Source: Tetrahymena elliotti 4EA
Taxonomy: Eukaryota > Ciliophora > Oligohymenophorea > Hymenostomatida > Tetrahymenidae
Reading direction: 5' to 3'
Length of the DNA stretch: 64,000 nucleotides
Assembly (NCBI GenBank): GCA_000231825.2
Contig: JH720296.1
Coordinates: 248,001 to 312,000 of the forward strand
Shown here: positions 25,182 to 36,583 of the stretch, in pieces
Layout of the letters: the number at the start of each line of letters is the position of its first letter
How positions within the stretch are numbered: position 1 is the stretch's first letter
Made by a program: the position numbers and the translations under genes
Notes under the pieces: model-generated
The model's input: the letters and a program-made list of their open reading frames with translations, nothing else
The model's database searches: none
What the model was told of the DNA's origin: nothing

Positions 25182-27605
25182 TCAAGAAATTGATATTAAA
25201 AGACCTAATAAAAATAAATTTAAGTAAAAAGAAAAGTGATTAAAAAATAAATACTTTTATTCTTTCTTTGTTTAATATTTCTTTCTCATAGTAAAGTAAT
25301 CTTCGTTTTCTTTACTCTACTTATTACTGCTCAAATTTGAAACAGAATTAAGGTTTTCAGTTTTGGCTGGTACTAATAAAGATTGATTGATTTAATGAGA
25401 ATAAGTTTGGTTTCTCTAATGCGTTATAGAATTAGGCTTTGTTTAAAATGTTTAAAAGTATTTAGTTGCAGGAGCTTATAAGGAATCTTTATTGAAAGGA
25501 TTTTATTGACTTAAATCTTTATAATTTCTTTTTCTAAAAGTCAATAACATCTATTTTTTTAATTCAACAAGCTTGTTCAAATTAAAACTATCTGTTTTAT
25601 TTAAAACATCTTGTTTCAATTAATTATCATTTATATAATATCCACTGCTTGTTTTATTGAAAATCTTTTTTTCATCTTTGCTTTTGCTCTTGCTATCTAA
25701 GCTGCCTTTAGAAGATTCAACATAATTACCTCTTGAAAATATACTCATTTTTTAAGTACCAGGAGAAGGTGGAGGTTAATTCTCTTATGACTTTTAATTT
25801 TGAAGAGTATTTTACTTCTATACTTCATCTTGTTAGGTTTGTTCTGTTTATTCTAGCTATGCTAATTTTAAGAACTCCTTCTCTATATCAGCATCTACCT
25901 TTAAAATGCTTTAGAATTTAGAAATTTACTTTTTTTTACTGTCAATCATTTCATTTGTGACTATCTTCACTTTACTCCTTATTTTTGGTTTTGATTACTC
26001 ATTTTTTTAATTTTTGTTTTGATTTTTGTTATCTTATGATTATTTATTCTATGATTAGTAGGTTAAAAAATATTAAGCTTCATTAAATTACTATTCTAAT
26101 AACCTTTTACTTTCAGCTGAACCTTCGATAATCTATACTCTACCTAATGCTTATGGACTATTTGAAAACAAATCTTAGTTAGTTTGATCCATTTATTGAA
26201 GCAATTATAATTGCAAAGCTGCACTATGTATAAAACTCATGTTAGATTTTTTAAATGAAGATTCACTATAACTAGAACTTTTAGGAGATAGATCACTATC
26301 ACCATACATTGACTTATCTTCTTAGCTTTAAATTTATTCTTAACTATTAATTGAATCACTAGACATATAATCAAAGGGTCCTAGAGAAGTTTATTAATGA
26401 AGAGAATCTTATAAAACTAAATCAGGTAGATATCCACAATCTGAAGAAGAGCATTAATTGGGTCCAAATTTGGGAGAGCTTTTAAGTGTCTAAAAATTAA
26501 CAATTTTTAGTAAATATAAATAAAATTTAAATATTTATTACCATCATCATACTGTTATCACTTAGACTAGTATTTTACAATCTTTCTTTAGAATTTTAGA
26601 TCTTTTATCTTCTATGTTGCTGACTCTTTCCATATCTCGAGCTAGGAGATATTAATTAAGAGGACTACTCATCATGAGTATTGTCTTCTTATTTAATATC
26701 TAAATTTTTAATATCTGGATATCTTAAAATATCATTAAAGACATTGAATTTTTATATTAAACTCTCTCTTTCCTCTGGTGATTCTTTTTCACTTTCTATA
26801 ATAGATTAAAGCATAGAAGACAAATAATAAAACCTATTATAATTATTTTAAAAGAACATGATAAAATCTCCCTTAATAACAAGTGTAAAAACTCCTTACT
26901 TTATATTTTTATATTCAAAATATGTTTTTGTTTTCAACTGTTTGCGTGTGTTCTAAATAAAATTTTGAATGCTCTTTAAATATTCTTCATTAGAGTTTCC
27001 TTTATTGACTGTGTAGTTTTAACATATCTCATCAAAATATTATTTAGTTATTTCAAGCATTTTCTTAAATTATTCTTTAGCTTATTCTTCATTTTTGTTA
27101 AATAGAACTTGCATATTATCATCTACAATATCTTCTTACAATATATCCTTGTAACTCAGCTAATAACCTTTGTCTATATTTACAATTTTAATGTTATGTT
27201 TCAGGCTTGTGCGAAAATAAATTTTTGATAAAACAAAACCAAAATAGATGATTTATTAAATTATTAATGTTCTACTAAAATTTTTAGGATGTTTTGTAAT
27301 CTTAAATATATTAAAAATTTACCCATTTTATAGTTTAGATTTCCTTAAAACCATCCCTTTTAAAGAGAATAGCTTGGTAGTTATTAAACCTAAAGAATCC
27401 TGTAATCTGGTGGGCCAAATATTGAACGAGTAGAATCAGATTTACAGACTGCTTTTGAACTAAATTTTAATGCAGGCTTTCTTGGACAACCTTCATGTCT
27501 CAATTTTAAGAAAATGATAGCTTCTTTATCACTATCGCTATAGTATTTAAATTTTTCTTTAAATTTTTAACATCCTCTAACGATATCAATATCTTTTTTT
27601 TCCAT
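25182..27605 (-). CDS. Unrecognised Q/S-rich protein (764 aa)
   Basis: Three exons (27352-27605, 26542-27274, 25182-26489) total 2295 nt and end in TGA. The second intron (26490-26541) is clear. The first (27275-27351) is the only join I found that keeps the frame, and its donor GTTTTA is weak. Residues 1-85 contain a compact, Cys-containing segment (KLRHEGCPRKPALKF, SIFGPPDYRILQ). The next ~150 residues look folded and partly helical (IYFGFVLSKIYF, then QGVFTLVIKGDFIMFF). From about residue 300 onward the chain is low complexity: Ser, Asn, Gln and Lys with many potential phosphosites (SPSS, SPKSSS, PPPSPGT). No known domain is recognised. The composition suggests a scaffold or regulatory protein, but no function can be assigned. 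Confidence 0.8.
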
Positions 27606-28832
27606 AATCTACTAGATTATAAATGTATTTAAATTTTAAGTATTTTTACTTGCTTTCTTTTACTTTTTAAATTCTACTTAATTTAATTAACTTATTAATT
27701 ACCACATAAAGCTTAATAATTTTTTACAAAATTCTTGTAATAATTAATTTCTTTAAAATTGAAGTCATTTTTTGTGATAATTTTTATTTTGATTCATATA
27801 AAAAGTAAAATAGAATTTCTTTAATTAATAATTGACTATCTCCTTTATTGACTTGTTTTTGACATCAACTTTACTATAAAAATTAAAAATTATTTTTTTA
27901 ATTTTAAGGTTTTTAAACAGATTGATTTATGGGAAATAAAAAATTAAAAGTTAATCTTTCATTTATTTAAATATAAATTTTGCTCTACTTATTTATGTAC
28001 TAAAAAGTATGTTTTATTGCTTTTAAACATATATTTTTTTAAATGTGAATATGCTCAACTTATTTTTATTAACCTATCAAAAAATAGTAATAGTAATAAT
28101 AATAATAATGATAATAATAATAATAATATTAAATTTCAAAATATGAAAAAATAAGAATATTTAAATAATTAAATAAATTGATTTTCTCAACTCGATATTT
28201 CTTACTTTTTATCCTTAAACTTAATTAACTTTACAAAAAGCAATACATTTTTTTAAACTTTTAGCTCAAAGTGTATTCTTTTAAATAAAACAAGAATCAA
28301 TATTTGTTTCGTTAAAGTTTCCATCGAATAAAAAGATCCTCATCAATTTACTACCTTCATTCAAATTTATAAAAATAATTTGCTTACTAAAAAATGTTAC
28401 CACTTCTTAAATTTAGCAATCATATTGATTTTAAATTAGCCAAATTACTTAAACATATATACTGTATGATCTTATTACTTACATTTTCTTTCAAAAATTA
28501 ATGTATTTTATTATATTTTAAAATACAATTTTTTGATAAAACAGAAATTGATATATATCCATTTAAATAAAATAACACAAATTTGATAGATTTGCTTAAC
28601 TTCTAATTTTTTCTTTAAGCAAAGATAGATAGATGATTTATGAATTTTTAGTTCTAATATTTACTTTTATTTCGTGAATTAATAAAAATAATTTCTATTG
28701 AATGTCAATAGTTTAAACATTAATATTATTTGAAATAGATATTTGTTGAAGTAGTTGGTATTTTAAAAATAATAGTCAAAATTATTATGAAATATATAAA
28801 TATGATGATGATAAATAAGATAATTATTTTTT
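27606..28832. other. AT-rich spacer with trinucleotide repeat
   Basis: No gene seen. Contains the TAA microsatellite at 28085-28129. Confidence 0.5.
28085..28129. repeat. (TAA)n microsatellite
   Basis: About fifteen TAA/TGA/TAG-type triplets in tandem, slightly degenerate. Confidence 0.9.
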
Positions 28833-30315
28833 TCATTATTTGATAACTTAACGAGAAACAATAAGTCTCATGATTTCATTAGTACCTTCTAAGATACGGT
28901 TAACTCTTAAATCTCTAAGGTGTCTTTCAATATTATATTCAGAGATGTAACCGTAACCGCCATGAAGTTATAAGCATTAGTCAATAATATTATAGCATTT
29001 TTCAGTACCTTAAATCTTAGCCATAGCAGCATACATAGTTTTATCAGAATGATTTAAATCGATCTTCTTAGCAGCTTCTCTAATAAGGAGTCTAGAAGCA
29101 ATAAGATCAGTAGCCATTTCAGCAATTCTGAATTATGTGTTTTAGAAAGAGTCAATGGATTTACCAAATTATTTACGTTAGCCAACATATTCCTTGGTCT
29201 TTTCAAGGCATTGAGCAGCAGCACCCAAAGAAGTAGAAGCAATGTTAACACGTCCGCCATCAAGAGCAGTCATAGCAATTTTAAATCCATTACCTTCAGT
29301 TGAAATTAAATTTGATTAAGGAACACGAACATTATCAAAGGTAATAGTAGCAGTAGGAGAAGCATGCCATCCCATCTTAATTTCAGGTTTACCAAATGAT
29401 AAACCCTTAGCATCAGAAGGAACTAAAATGCAAGATCTTTCATTTTCACCAGTCTTACACATAACAACATATAAGTCACTGAAACCAGCATTTGAAATGA
29501 AGCACTTTGAACCATTAATAACATAATCTCCACCATCCTTTCTAGCAATTGTTTTCATGTTAGCAGCATCACTACCACTACCCTTAATTAAAATAAAATA
29601 AAAGTAAATTTAATTTTATTTATCTGAAATAAATATTCTTTTTATTCAAAATTTATAAAAATAAATCAAAAATCTTTTATTCATTTTTAAATTGATGCTA
29701 ATTTCTTCATATTCTTTGATATAATTTTAATCCTTTGATTATAATTTGTCCAAGTTTTTCTTTTTAAATCTAGTTTAAATTGGACTAATTTGCTTGCTAA
29801 ATCTTTTTTCTCCTAAAAATGGTATAAGAATAAACTAAAATGCTTACAGGTTCGGTCAAACAGTAAGAACTGAATTTTTCAACGGTGCTGAGTTAAGGTA
29901 ACCATTCAGCCTTTTACTTTTCGTTACCGTAGGTATCAATAATCCAATGGTTCATATTTAAAATAGATAAGTAAGAACTTGTTGAAACACATCCAGCTGC
30001 CAAAGCTTCAAAAACAAGAGAAGCAGAGACTCTGTCCATGCCACTACCACCATGTTCAGTGCTTGAATAAATACAAGCAAAGCCTAACTTACCAGCTTCC
30101 TTATAGACATGGATAGGGCTTTCACTCTTTAAGTCCCACTCGTTAGCAAAAGGAATAACATGTTCTTTAGAAAAATTGATTGCAGCTTGTTAAACTAAAA
30201 CTTGATCTTCAGTCAAATTGGTAGTATCATTCAAAGATTCAAATCTGTATTAATTTCTGTTATTTAAGAACTTTGAAGATCTATTTAAGCAATGGAGAAG
30301 TCTTCTGGAAATCAT
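28833..30315 (-). CDS. Mitochondrial acyl-CoA dehydrogenase, isobutyryl-CoA dehydrogenase-like (405 aa)
   Basis: Exons 29848-30315 and 28833-29582 across a 265-nt intron give 406 codons ending in TGA, a normal acyl-CoA dehydrogenase length. The N-terminus MISRRLLHCLNRSSKF is basic and amphipathic, as in mitochondrial targeting peptides. Family signatures run in order: YCLTEPGSGSDAAN (FAD/substrate-binding signature, with the intron inside it), FISNAGFSDLYVVM, LDGGRVNIASTSLGAA, YVGQRKQFGK, QLHGGYGYISEY and ILEGTNEIMRLI, where the Glu of LEGT is the expected catalytic base. The GGRVNIAS and GYGY segments most resemble ACAD8, so oxidation of isobutyryl-CoA in valine breakdown is the best guess. 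A short/branched-chain ACAD is the alternative. Electron transfer would go to ETF in the mitochondrial matrix. Confidence 0.93.
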
Positions 30316-32773
30316 TTCTACCTTATTTTGAATATTGCTATTTTTTTATAATTTATAAATTAAGTTTGGTTTTATTCTAAATTTTTTATATTAAATCTTT
30401 ATATAGCTAATTTCAGATTCTAAGTTTTAAATAAGACGAAATTCCTCCCCAAATTCACTTTTTAATTGATTTAAAGTGATGCAATAATTTACAATAATTA
30501 ACAAATGCTTGACAACATTTTTAGTTGACCTAAATTTATATGTTTTATTTTCTGAACATTTCCAAATTTATTTCGAATAAACAACATTCTGGAATATTAA
30601 ATCTACAAAAGACACTCAACTTCATTATGTTGAACATCCAAAATACCATTCAATTCCATATAAAAAATATATTTTTGGTCTTAAATATAATCCTTTTGAA
30701 AGATATTTGCATTTCTGCAACCTGCAAAGTGCTTTTTTTTAGAGATTTTATCAGAATTAGATATGTAATTAAAGCTGTGTAACATTTAGGAAATAAACTG
30801 CTTCTTTATCAATTTTATATTATATTGAAGCATCCTTTTTTAATTTACTAAATTCCAAAATATAAATATATTGTGAGTTTAACAATGAATTTAACATTGA
30901 AATAATAAATTTTTTGTGCTAAAAATTAAAAAATATTTTTTTATTTTGAAAGAATAAATTGGTTTTGAAATGAATGCAATTCAAAGAAATAAACGAAAAT
31001 AAATAGTAAATTAAGATAATAATTTCATACTATCAGTGATGTCATTATTGCACTTTTTCTAAAATTATAATATTAATATTTTAATAGATAGTTATTCGTC
31101 CTTTAATTATCACTAAATTAAATCAAAAATGAGAAAGAAAGGTTATAGCTAGAAGATTACTCTATCTTTTTATACAAATTTTAAGCTTCACTGTAAAAAG
31201 TGTTAGTTCAAAATTAGAGAAAAATATATTATTTTAAAAATGTTAAAATTTGTAGGACTCTTCATATTACTATAAGAAGTTTTCACAATTCTTTCTAAAA
31301 GCTTAAGCAAAACAGAAGCAAAAAATATTAAATAATATACAAAATAATGCGTCAAGTTATTTCGAATCATCAAAAAAATATTATTTTAAATTGTAATAAA
31401 CAATTATTAAGCCTTTATTATTCTATTTTTTACGTCAAATCTTATTTTTAAAATTTAATTTATTTCTAAACTTTGCTGATCATTTTTATATTTTTTTTAA
31501 TATTTTACTTGCTTCTTATTGGATTCTTAAAAGACTGTAAATTTAGACATTTAACATTTTATATCTTTTTTTATAATCTAATTTTTATTATTATCAATTC
31601 AATATTCAAATATCTATAATTAGTACTACTCTAGTGACAACAAATACCAAAAAATCTACCTTACAGTAAATAAATTATATTTATAATTTCCTTAAAAGCC
31701 TTAAAAGATATACTACCTTGATTGATAGCTTCTTAATATAATATTGTTCTATTTAAATTGAGCCATTTTTTCATTTTTTAAAAATTTAGTAAGGTTTCAT
31801 TTGCAAAGTGAATTCACAAATATAAAATATTTTAATATTAAACTAAGTATAAAAAATAAAAATTTAAATAAATTTTAGAAAGTTATTATTTTAGAAATAA
31901 AAAACATTTAAAATAAATTTAAAATATTTAATAATTTGAACATTTACTCTTTATGTAATTTGAATTTATCAATAGTAATTTATATACTTAAAAATGGAAG
32001 CTAAAGTAAAAATTTTTCTATTTTTAAACTTATTTTTCTAACAATGAAAGGGATAAATTGTAAATCTAATATAAATCTAAAATCCTATGAACTAAGTTAG
32101 ATAACTTAGATTATTTATTTAAAATCTACTCTACTTTGATATTTTATTTTAAAATATAAAATTTGGAATTCAAACTTTTTTAAGAGGAAAAGTTACTGTA
32201 ATTAATTGTAGAATGTTAAATAAGCGAAGAAAGACATAAAAATATCATTCATTTTATTAAATAATATTATATATTTTTTTATCAAGAATATATATAAATA
32301 CATTTTAATATAATTTATTTTATTTGTAAGTAGCCATTTGATTTTCATAACTTTTTTATCTCAAATATCTTTTTTAAAAATAAGTTTCCTTGTCTCAATT
32401 TAATTATTTATTTTATACATTAAATTTAAATCTTCATTAATAATTATAAATAATATTTTTAATAAATATTTCGTTTTATGATATTTCTTTTTAATAAAAT
32501 AGAACATATGAATAGTCAAGCCTACAAATTTAATTTTCAATTTAAAGATTTTAAAGCTATTTCAAAAAAATATTTTTTATTTGCTGAAAATAGAATGAAG
32601 GATAAATGTTAGAAGAATAAAATATTAATTATTTTAGTTAAAATAAGAATGAAATAATTAAAAAACTTTTTAAAATAATTAATAACTGAAATAATATACT
32701 ATTACAAGAGATAGCAATTAAAGAAAATAAAATTTTTTTATTTTTTATTACAATAATAAATAATAAATAAATT
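30316..32773. other. Long AT-rich spacer
   Basis: About 2.5 kb of extremely AT-rich DNA with no supportable gene. The frame at 30540-30782 has no resemblance to any family. Confidence 0.5.
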
Positions 32774-34048
32774 TCAAATTAAATTAACATTTTTAATATT
32801 ACCAATTAAATCAGTATTATATAAATAGTTCCAAAGACTAATGAGTGTATCTCTCCATGATACATTATCATTCAAATTTAATTCTATTACTTTACTATTT
32901 AAAATGCTTAGATTTTGATATTGCTACACAAAACCTTTAAATAAATCTTCATCACTTGAATCTACCAATTCTAGTTATATTTTACTATTTTTATTGCTAG
33001 AAGCAGATGCATATTTTATAACTTCTAATAGTTTGACATAAATTGAATCACTATGTCCTGGCATGGGATAATAATCTTTACTTTCAGTTAAAACATCTAA
33101 ATATAAACTTTTATCTTAAGAGTTTGCTATGGGTTTTCCTTCATTTTATACTAACTATTTAGCAAATTCCTTACTGGAAACAACTAATACAGCATTTTTA
33201 GCATAATATTCTTATCCTTGAGTTTCTTTTTATTCTTCATGATTGTCTCCTTCTTCTTCATACTCATCATCTAAATTAACTTTTTCTAGAGGACCATAAA
33301 ATATAAAAAAGATATTTTCTTGGTCTTATTATTAAACGCCAAAACTTTCAAGCAAATCCGATTCTTTCAAATCTGCAGGTATTTTTTCAATATGTATGCA
33401 AGTAGTTTCAAGGCTGTTTTGCTAGATCACATCAACTAACTCATTAATATATTCCTATCTAAAATGTTCACTATCTTTAGTTTCATCTGTTTAGTTGTTT
33501 GATTCATTTTTTTATTCTTCATTACCTTCTTGATCTGCTTATTCATTTTATAAGTTCTATTCATTTTATTCTTATTCAGTGAATATTTTATCCTGATTTT
33601 GCTATGAGCCTTCTTAAATCTTATTCTATTAATGTGCATTTTCTTAATCATCAAATTCCTATTCACTTGAAGAGGTCATTTCTTCTAAAGCTTGTTCATC
33701 TTCTTCATCGCCTTCACAATTTTCATCACTAGATGCACTATAATCTTTTAAATCTTATTAAAGTTCTTATACATATCTATCGGATTAGCTTGTGGCTTCT
33801 TATGCGTCTTACTCTTGAGAATGCTCTAACTCATCAATATCAGATGGAAGGTTTTCTATCCAAGGATTACAATCTTAATCATAATAAAATACTTTTCCGT
33901 CTATTTCATCTTTCCATCCACCATATTTGTTGAAGTAGTAAATCTTATTTGGTGGTTCTTCTAAGGAGAAGCCTCTACCATTATCTTAAATATAATACTA
34001 TTGAAATTTGTAAATATCGTGCCCCTCTATTTCATACTTTTTAGACAT
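32774..34048 (-). CDS. Acidic protein with Tat-SF1/RRM-like features (424 aa)
   Basis: A single 425-codon frame runs from ATG 34048 to TGA 32774 with no intron. The N-terminus has a segment rich in aromatics (IYYFNKYGGWKDEIDGKVFYY...NPWIENLP) resembling the 'DG..Y.WD...AW.P' repeat before the RRMs of Tat-SF1/CUS2 splicing factors. A highly acidic Gln/Glu/Asn-rich linker follows (about residues 75-210). After it, TTCIHIEKIPADLKESDLLESFG and later AVLVVSSKEFAKQLVQNEGKPI plus SLYLDVL have the order expected of RNP2, RNP1-like and last strands of an RRM, though RNP1 is not well conserved and an acidic loop intervenes. A role in RNA processing is a weak inference. The ORF itself is solid. Confidence 0.8.
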
Positions 34049-34719
34049 TTTTAATTGAGGTGTAATAAAGCTTTTTAATGAATGTGTTTCCTATTTATTT
34101 TAAAATATGCTTTTCGATATGTTTCACTTCTTCAAAAAAGTTTATTAAAATTTTCTTGAATTTATAAAAATAAAAGTGAATAAATTAAAAAATCCTTAAA
34201 AATATAAATTTGAATATTTTTCTTTTGTTATTTATTAGAACAATTAACTACTTAGTTCGCTAAAAAGAAATTGGAAACTATAGTGAAATTTTAAATAAAA
34301 ACATCTAATCATGTAATGAATATTAATAAGTTATTCATGAATAAATTTTGATAAAACTTTTTTCCTCAAAATAATTTTAATTAAATAATATGTAAAAAAT
34401 ATTTAGCTTTTAGTAAAAAAATTGTCACATATTCTTTATAAGTGCTTATTGATCCTTCGTTGATTTAAATCTATTTCAAAAACAAAAAAGAAAGTAGAAA
34501 ATTAAAATAAGTATTTAGTAAGAGAAGAAATACACTTAAATTCTCTTTAGTTTAAAAAAAATTAGTAGAAAGAATTTTTAACGCAAGATATTATTAATTA
34601 ACAAATTAATAATCTATAATTTCAAATTTTAATTGGTTTTAGAGCAATTAATATATCATAAATAGTATTTAAAAATAACTTCAAGCATTTAATAGATCAA
34701 TCAGCATTATTGATTTTCG
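34049..34719. other. Divergent intergenic region
   Basis: 671 bp between divergently transcribed genes; presumably contains both promoters. No specific motif was recognised. Confidence 0.5.
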
Positions 34720-35957
34720 ATGATAGAATTTGACAAGCTATTTGAGAATGAAATATTTCTCAAAAAGCTTTAAGTAATTATTGATGAAGTATGATTATTT
34801 ATTGAGATCTCATAGTTATTCATTATTTTTAATTAATATTTATTCTTGAACAGAGGTTAGAGAGGTTAGAGTAAAAAGCTTAAAAAAATTAAAATGAAGT
34901 ACCAAATGATAAGTCTTTTAATGTAAATAATAGCATTTATACTAAATAAATGCTAAAAATATTAAAAGAAACTTAAAATTTATCTTATTTTAAAAAGGAA
35001 TCAGTTATATTGCCAAGAAATTAGGAAAGCACTAATGATTTATTTGGAGAAGATGACAAAAACTAAAGAAGTTTAAGGAATGAGTTTGAAAAAATGTCCA
35101 TAAATCATAGAAATAATGAAGAAAATATAAGCTAATTTATTGAAGAAATTAAAAAAGATAAGGAGTAATATGATTAATCTCAAGACATTTTGGGAGATAT
35201 CAATCAATAGAACTAATCAGATTCAATTTTTTCTCAAGCAGATTAGCTATAAAAGAAAAAAGAGCTAATAATAGGTCAATTGAATAACGTTTTAGTGGGA
35301 ATAACTCAATATAATATTGAATAGCAACTAAAGAAGTTACTAGATCAAATAGAAAACAGACTTGGTAGATGTGAAAAAGTTTGCCTTGAAAAATTAGTGA
35401 TGGCCAATAGCAGCAATTAATTAAATAATTAAAATTTAGAATCAATCAGCAAAAATTTCACAACAATTCATTCTGAAATTAAAAAAATAAATAGCTTTTT
35501 AGACGTCATTTAGGAAGAATAGTAAAAATTATTCTATTTTATACATTTCCTTTACTTATTTCTAATCATTCTTTAAATTTAAACTAGACTTCATTTCAAA
35601 TTAAAGATAGAGGAGAGCTTTTAAAATACTAAAAAGCCTCACCACAGCAGAAATAAATCAGTTTAAAACTAAAATAATTTTATAAATGGATAATATAACA
35701 GCATGGGAGGAGGAGATTTTATACCTGATGTCATAGCATAAGAGATGTCTATGCTTCGAATAGATATAGATGTAAAATTCTAATGCAATAAATATAAAAC
35801 AAGACAAATGTAAATAAAATATTAGGCTAAAGATGAATCTATAAAGCATTTAGAGCATAAAATAATAAAAGTACAGCAAGATTGTTTTAAGCTGGAAGAA
35901 GACTAAGAAGAAAAGTTTAAGATATTTGAAGGTAATGATTAATTAATTAGAAAATGA
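34720..35957 (+). CDS. Coiled-coil protein (363 aa)
   Basis: Exons 34720-34773 (18 codons), 34854-35521 and 35588-35957 are joined through introns of 80 and 66 nt; total 1092 nt with a TGA stop. The tiny first exon (MIEFDKLFENEIFLKKL) joins in frame to RLERLEQKAQKNQNE, continuing a heptad pattern. Most of the protein is Lys/Glu/Gln-rich helix with coiled-coil character (LNNVLVGITQYNIEQQLKKLLDQ; IHSEIKKINSFLDVIQEEQ). A less charged segment, GGGDFIPDVIAQEMSMLRIDIDV, lies near residue 280, before a final helical part. No enzyme motif or membrane segment. It may belong to the cytoskeleton, which is typical for ciliate coiled-coil proteins, but this is only inferred. The next gene on the same strand starts 627 bp downstream. 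Confidence 0.85.
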
Positions 35958-36583
35958 AATATTAAGTAAAATTATTATAATATTTAGAAAAAATAATAAA
36001 TATTTGGTAGAGCATAGCATTTATGACAGAAAATATAACAGAGATAAATAGAAAATTGGAAAAGAAGAAAAGTGGGATTTTCTTTTGATTAAATTAAAAA
36101 AAAGAGATTTATTTGAAAATAAAATGTAAAAAGTTAGTTACAAAACAACAACTCTATTTATATAAATGTTTATTTCAAGTTATTACCTTGTTTGCATTTA
36201 TTTATTGATCAGAGTCAACAAACATTATTTCATTCAATTAAACTATTTTTAATTATTTTTTATCATTTGTTAAATTAAAATTATAATTTTCAAAAATTCA
36301 TCAAACTTTTCACATTCAATAATAAGTACAAGAAATTAAAAGACAGCAATCTGATTTATATTATTGACCATATATTTTAAACATATGTTTTTGGAGTCAT
36401 ATCAAAACTACTTATAAAATTCTTTAGTTTGTTTGATTTATTCATTAATTGTTTTTTTTGTTTATTTATTTGATGTTTGATTAATTTTATTTTAGTGTAT
36501 TTAATTCTTTTGATAAAAAATAATTAAGTAGTATTCTAAAAGTTTAATAACATAATTATTCATTTTTGTTCCAAGTATCATAA
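35958..36583. other. AT-rich spacer
   Basis: Intergenic region between two plus-strand genes. T-rich just upstream of the next ATG; no other signal. Confidence 0.5.

Noticed and set aside
29054..29263. 69-aa Leu-rich minus-strand frame
   Set aside because: It is an alternative frame of the acyl-CoA dehydrogenase exon, whose correct frame carries the family motifs.
33436..33933. Frames of 76 aa (minus) and 66 aa (plus)
   Set aside because: Both overlap the single 424-aa acidic ORF on the minus strand in other frames; the long ORF is uninterrupted across the region.
35200..35849. Two minus-strand hydrophobic frames
   Set aside because: Antisense to exons 2 and 3 of the 363-aa coiled-coil gene, whose splice joins keep frame perfectly.
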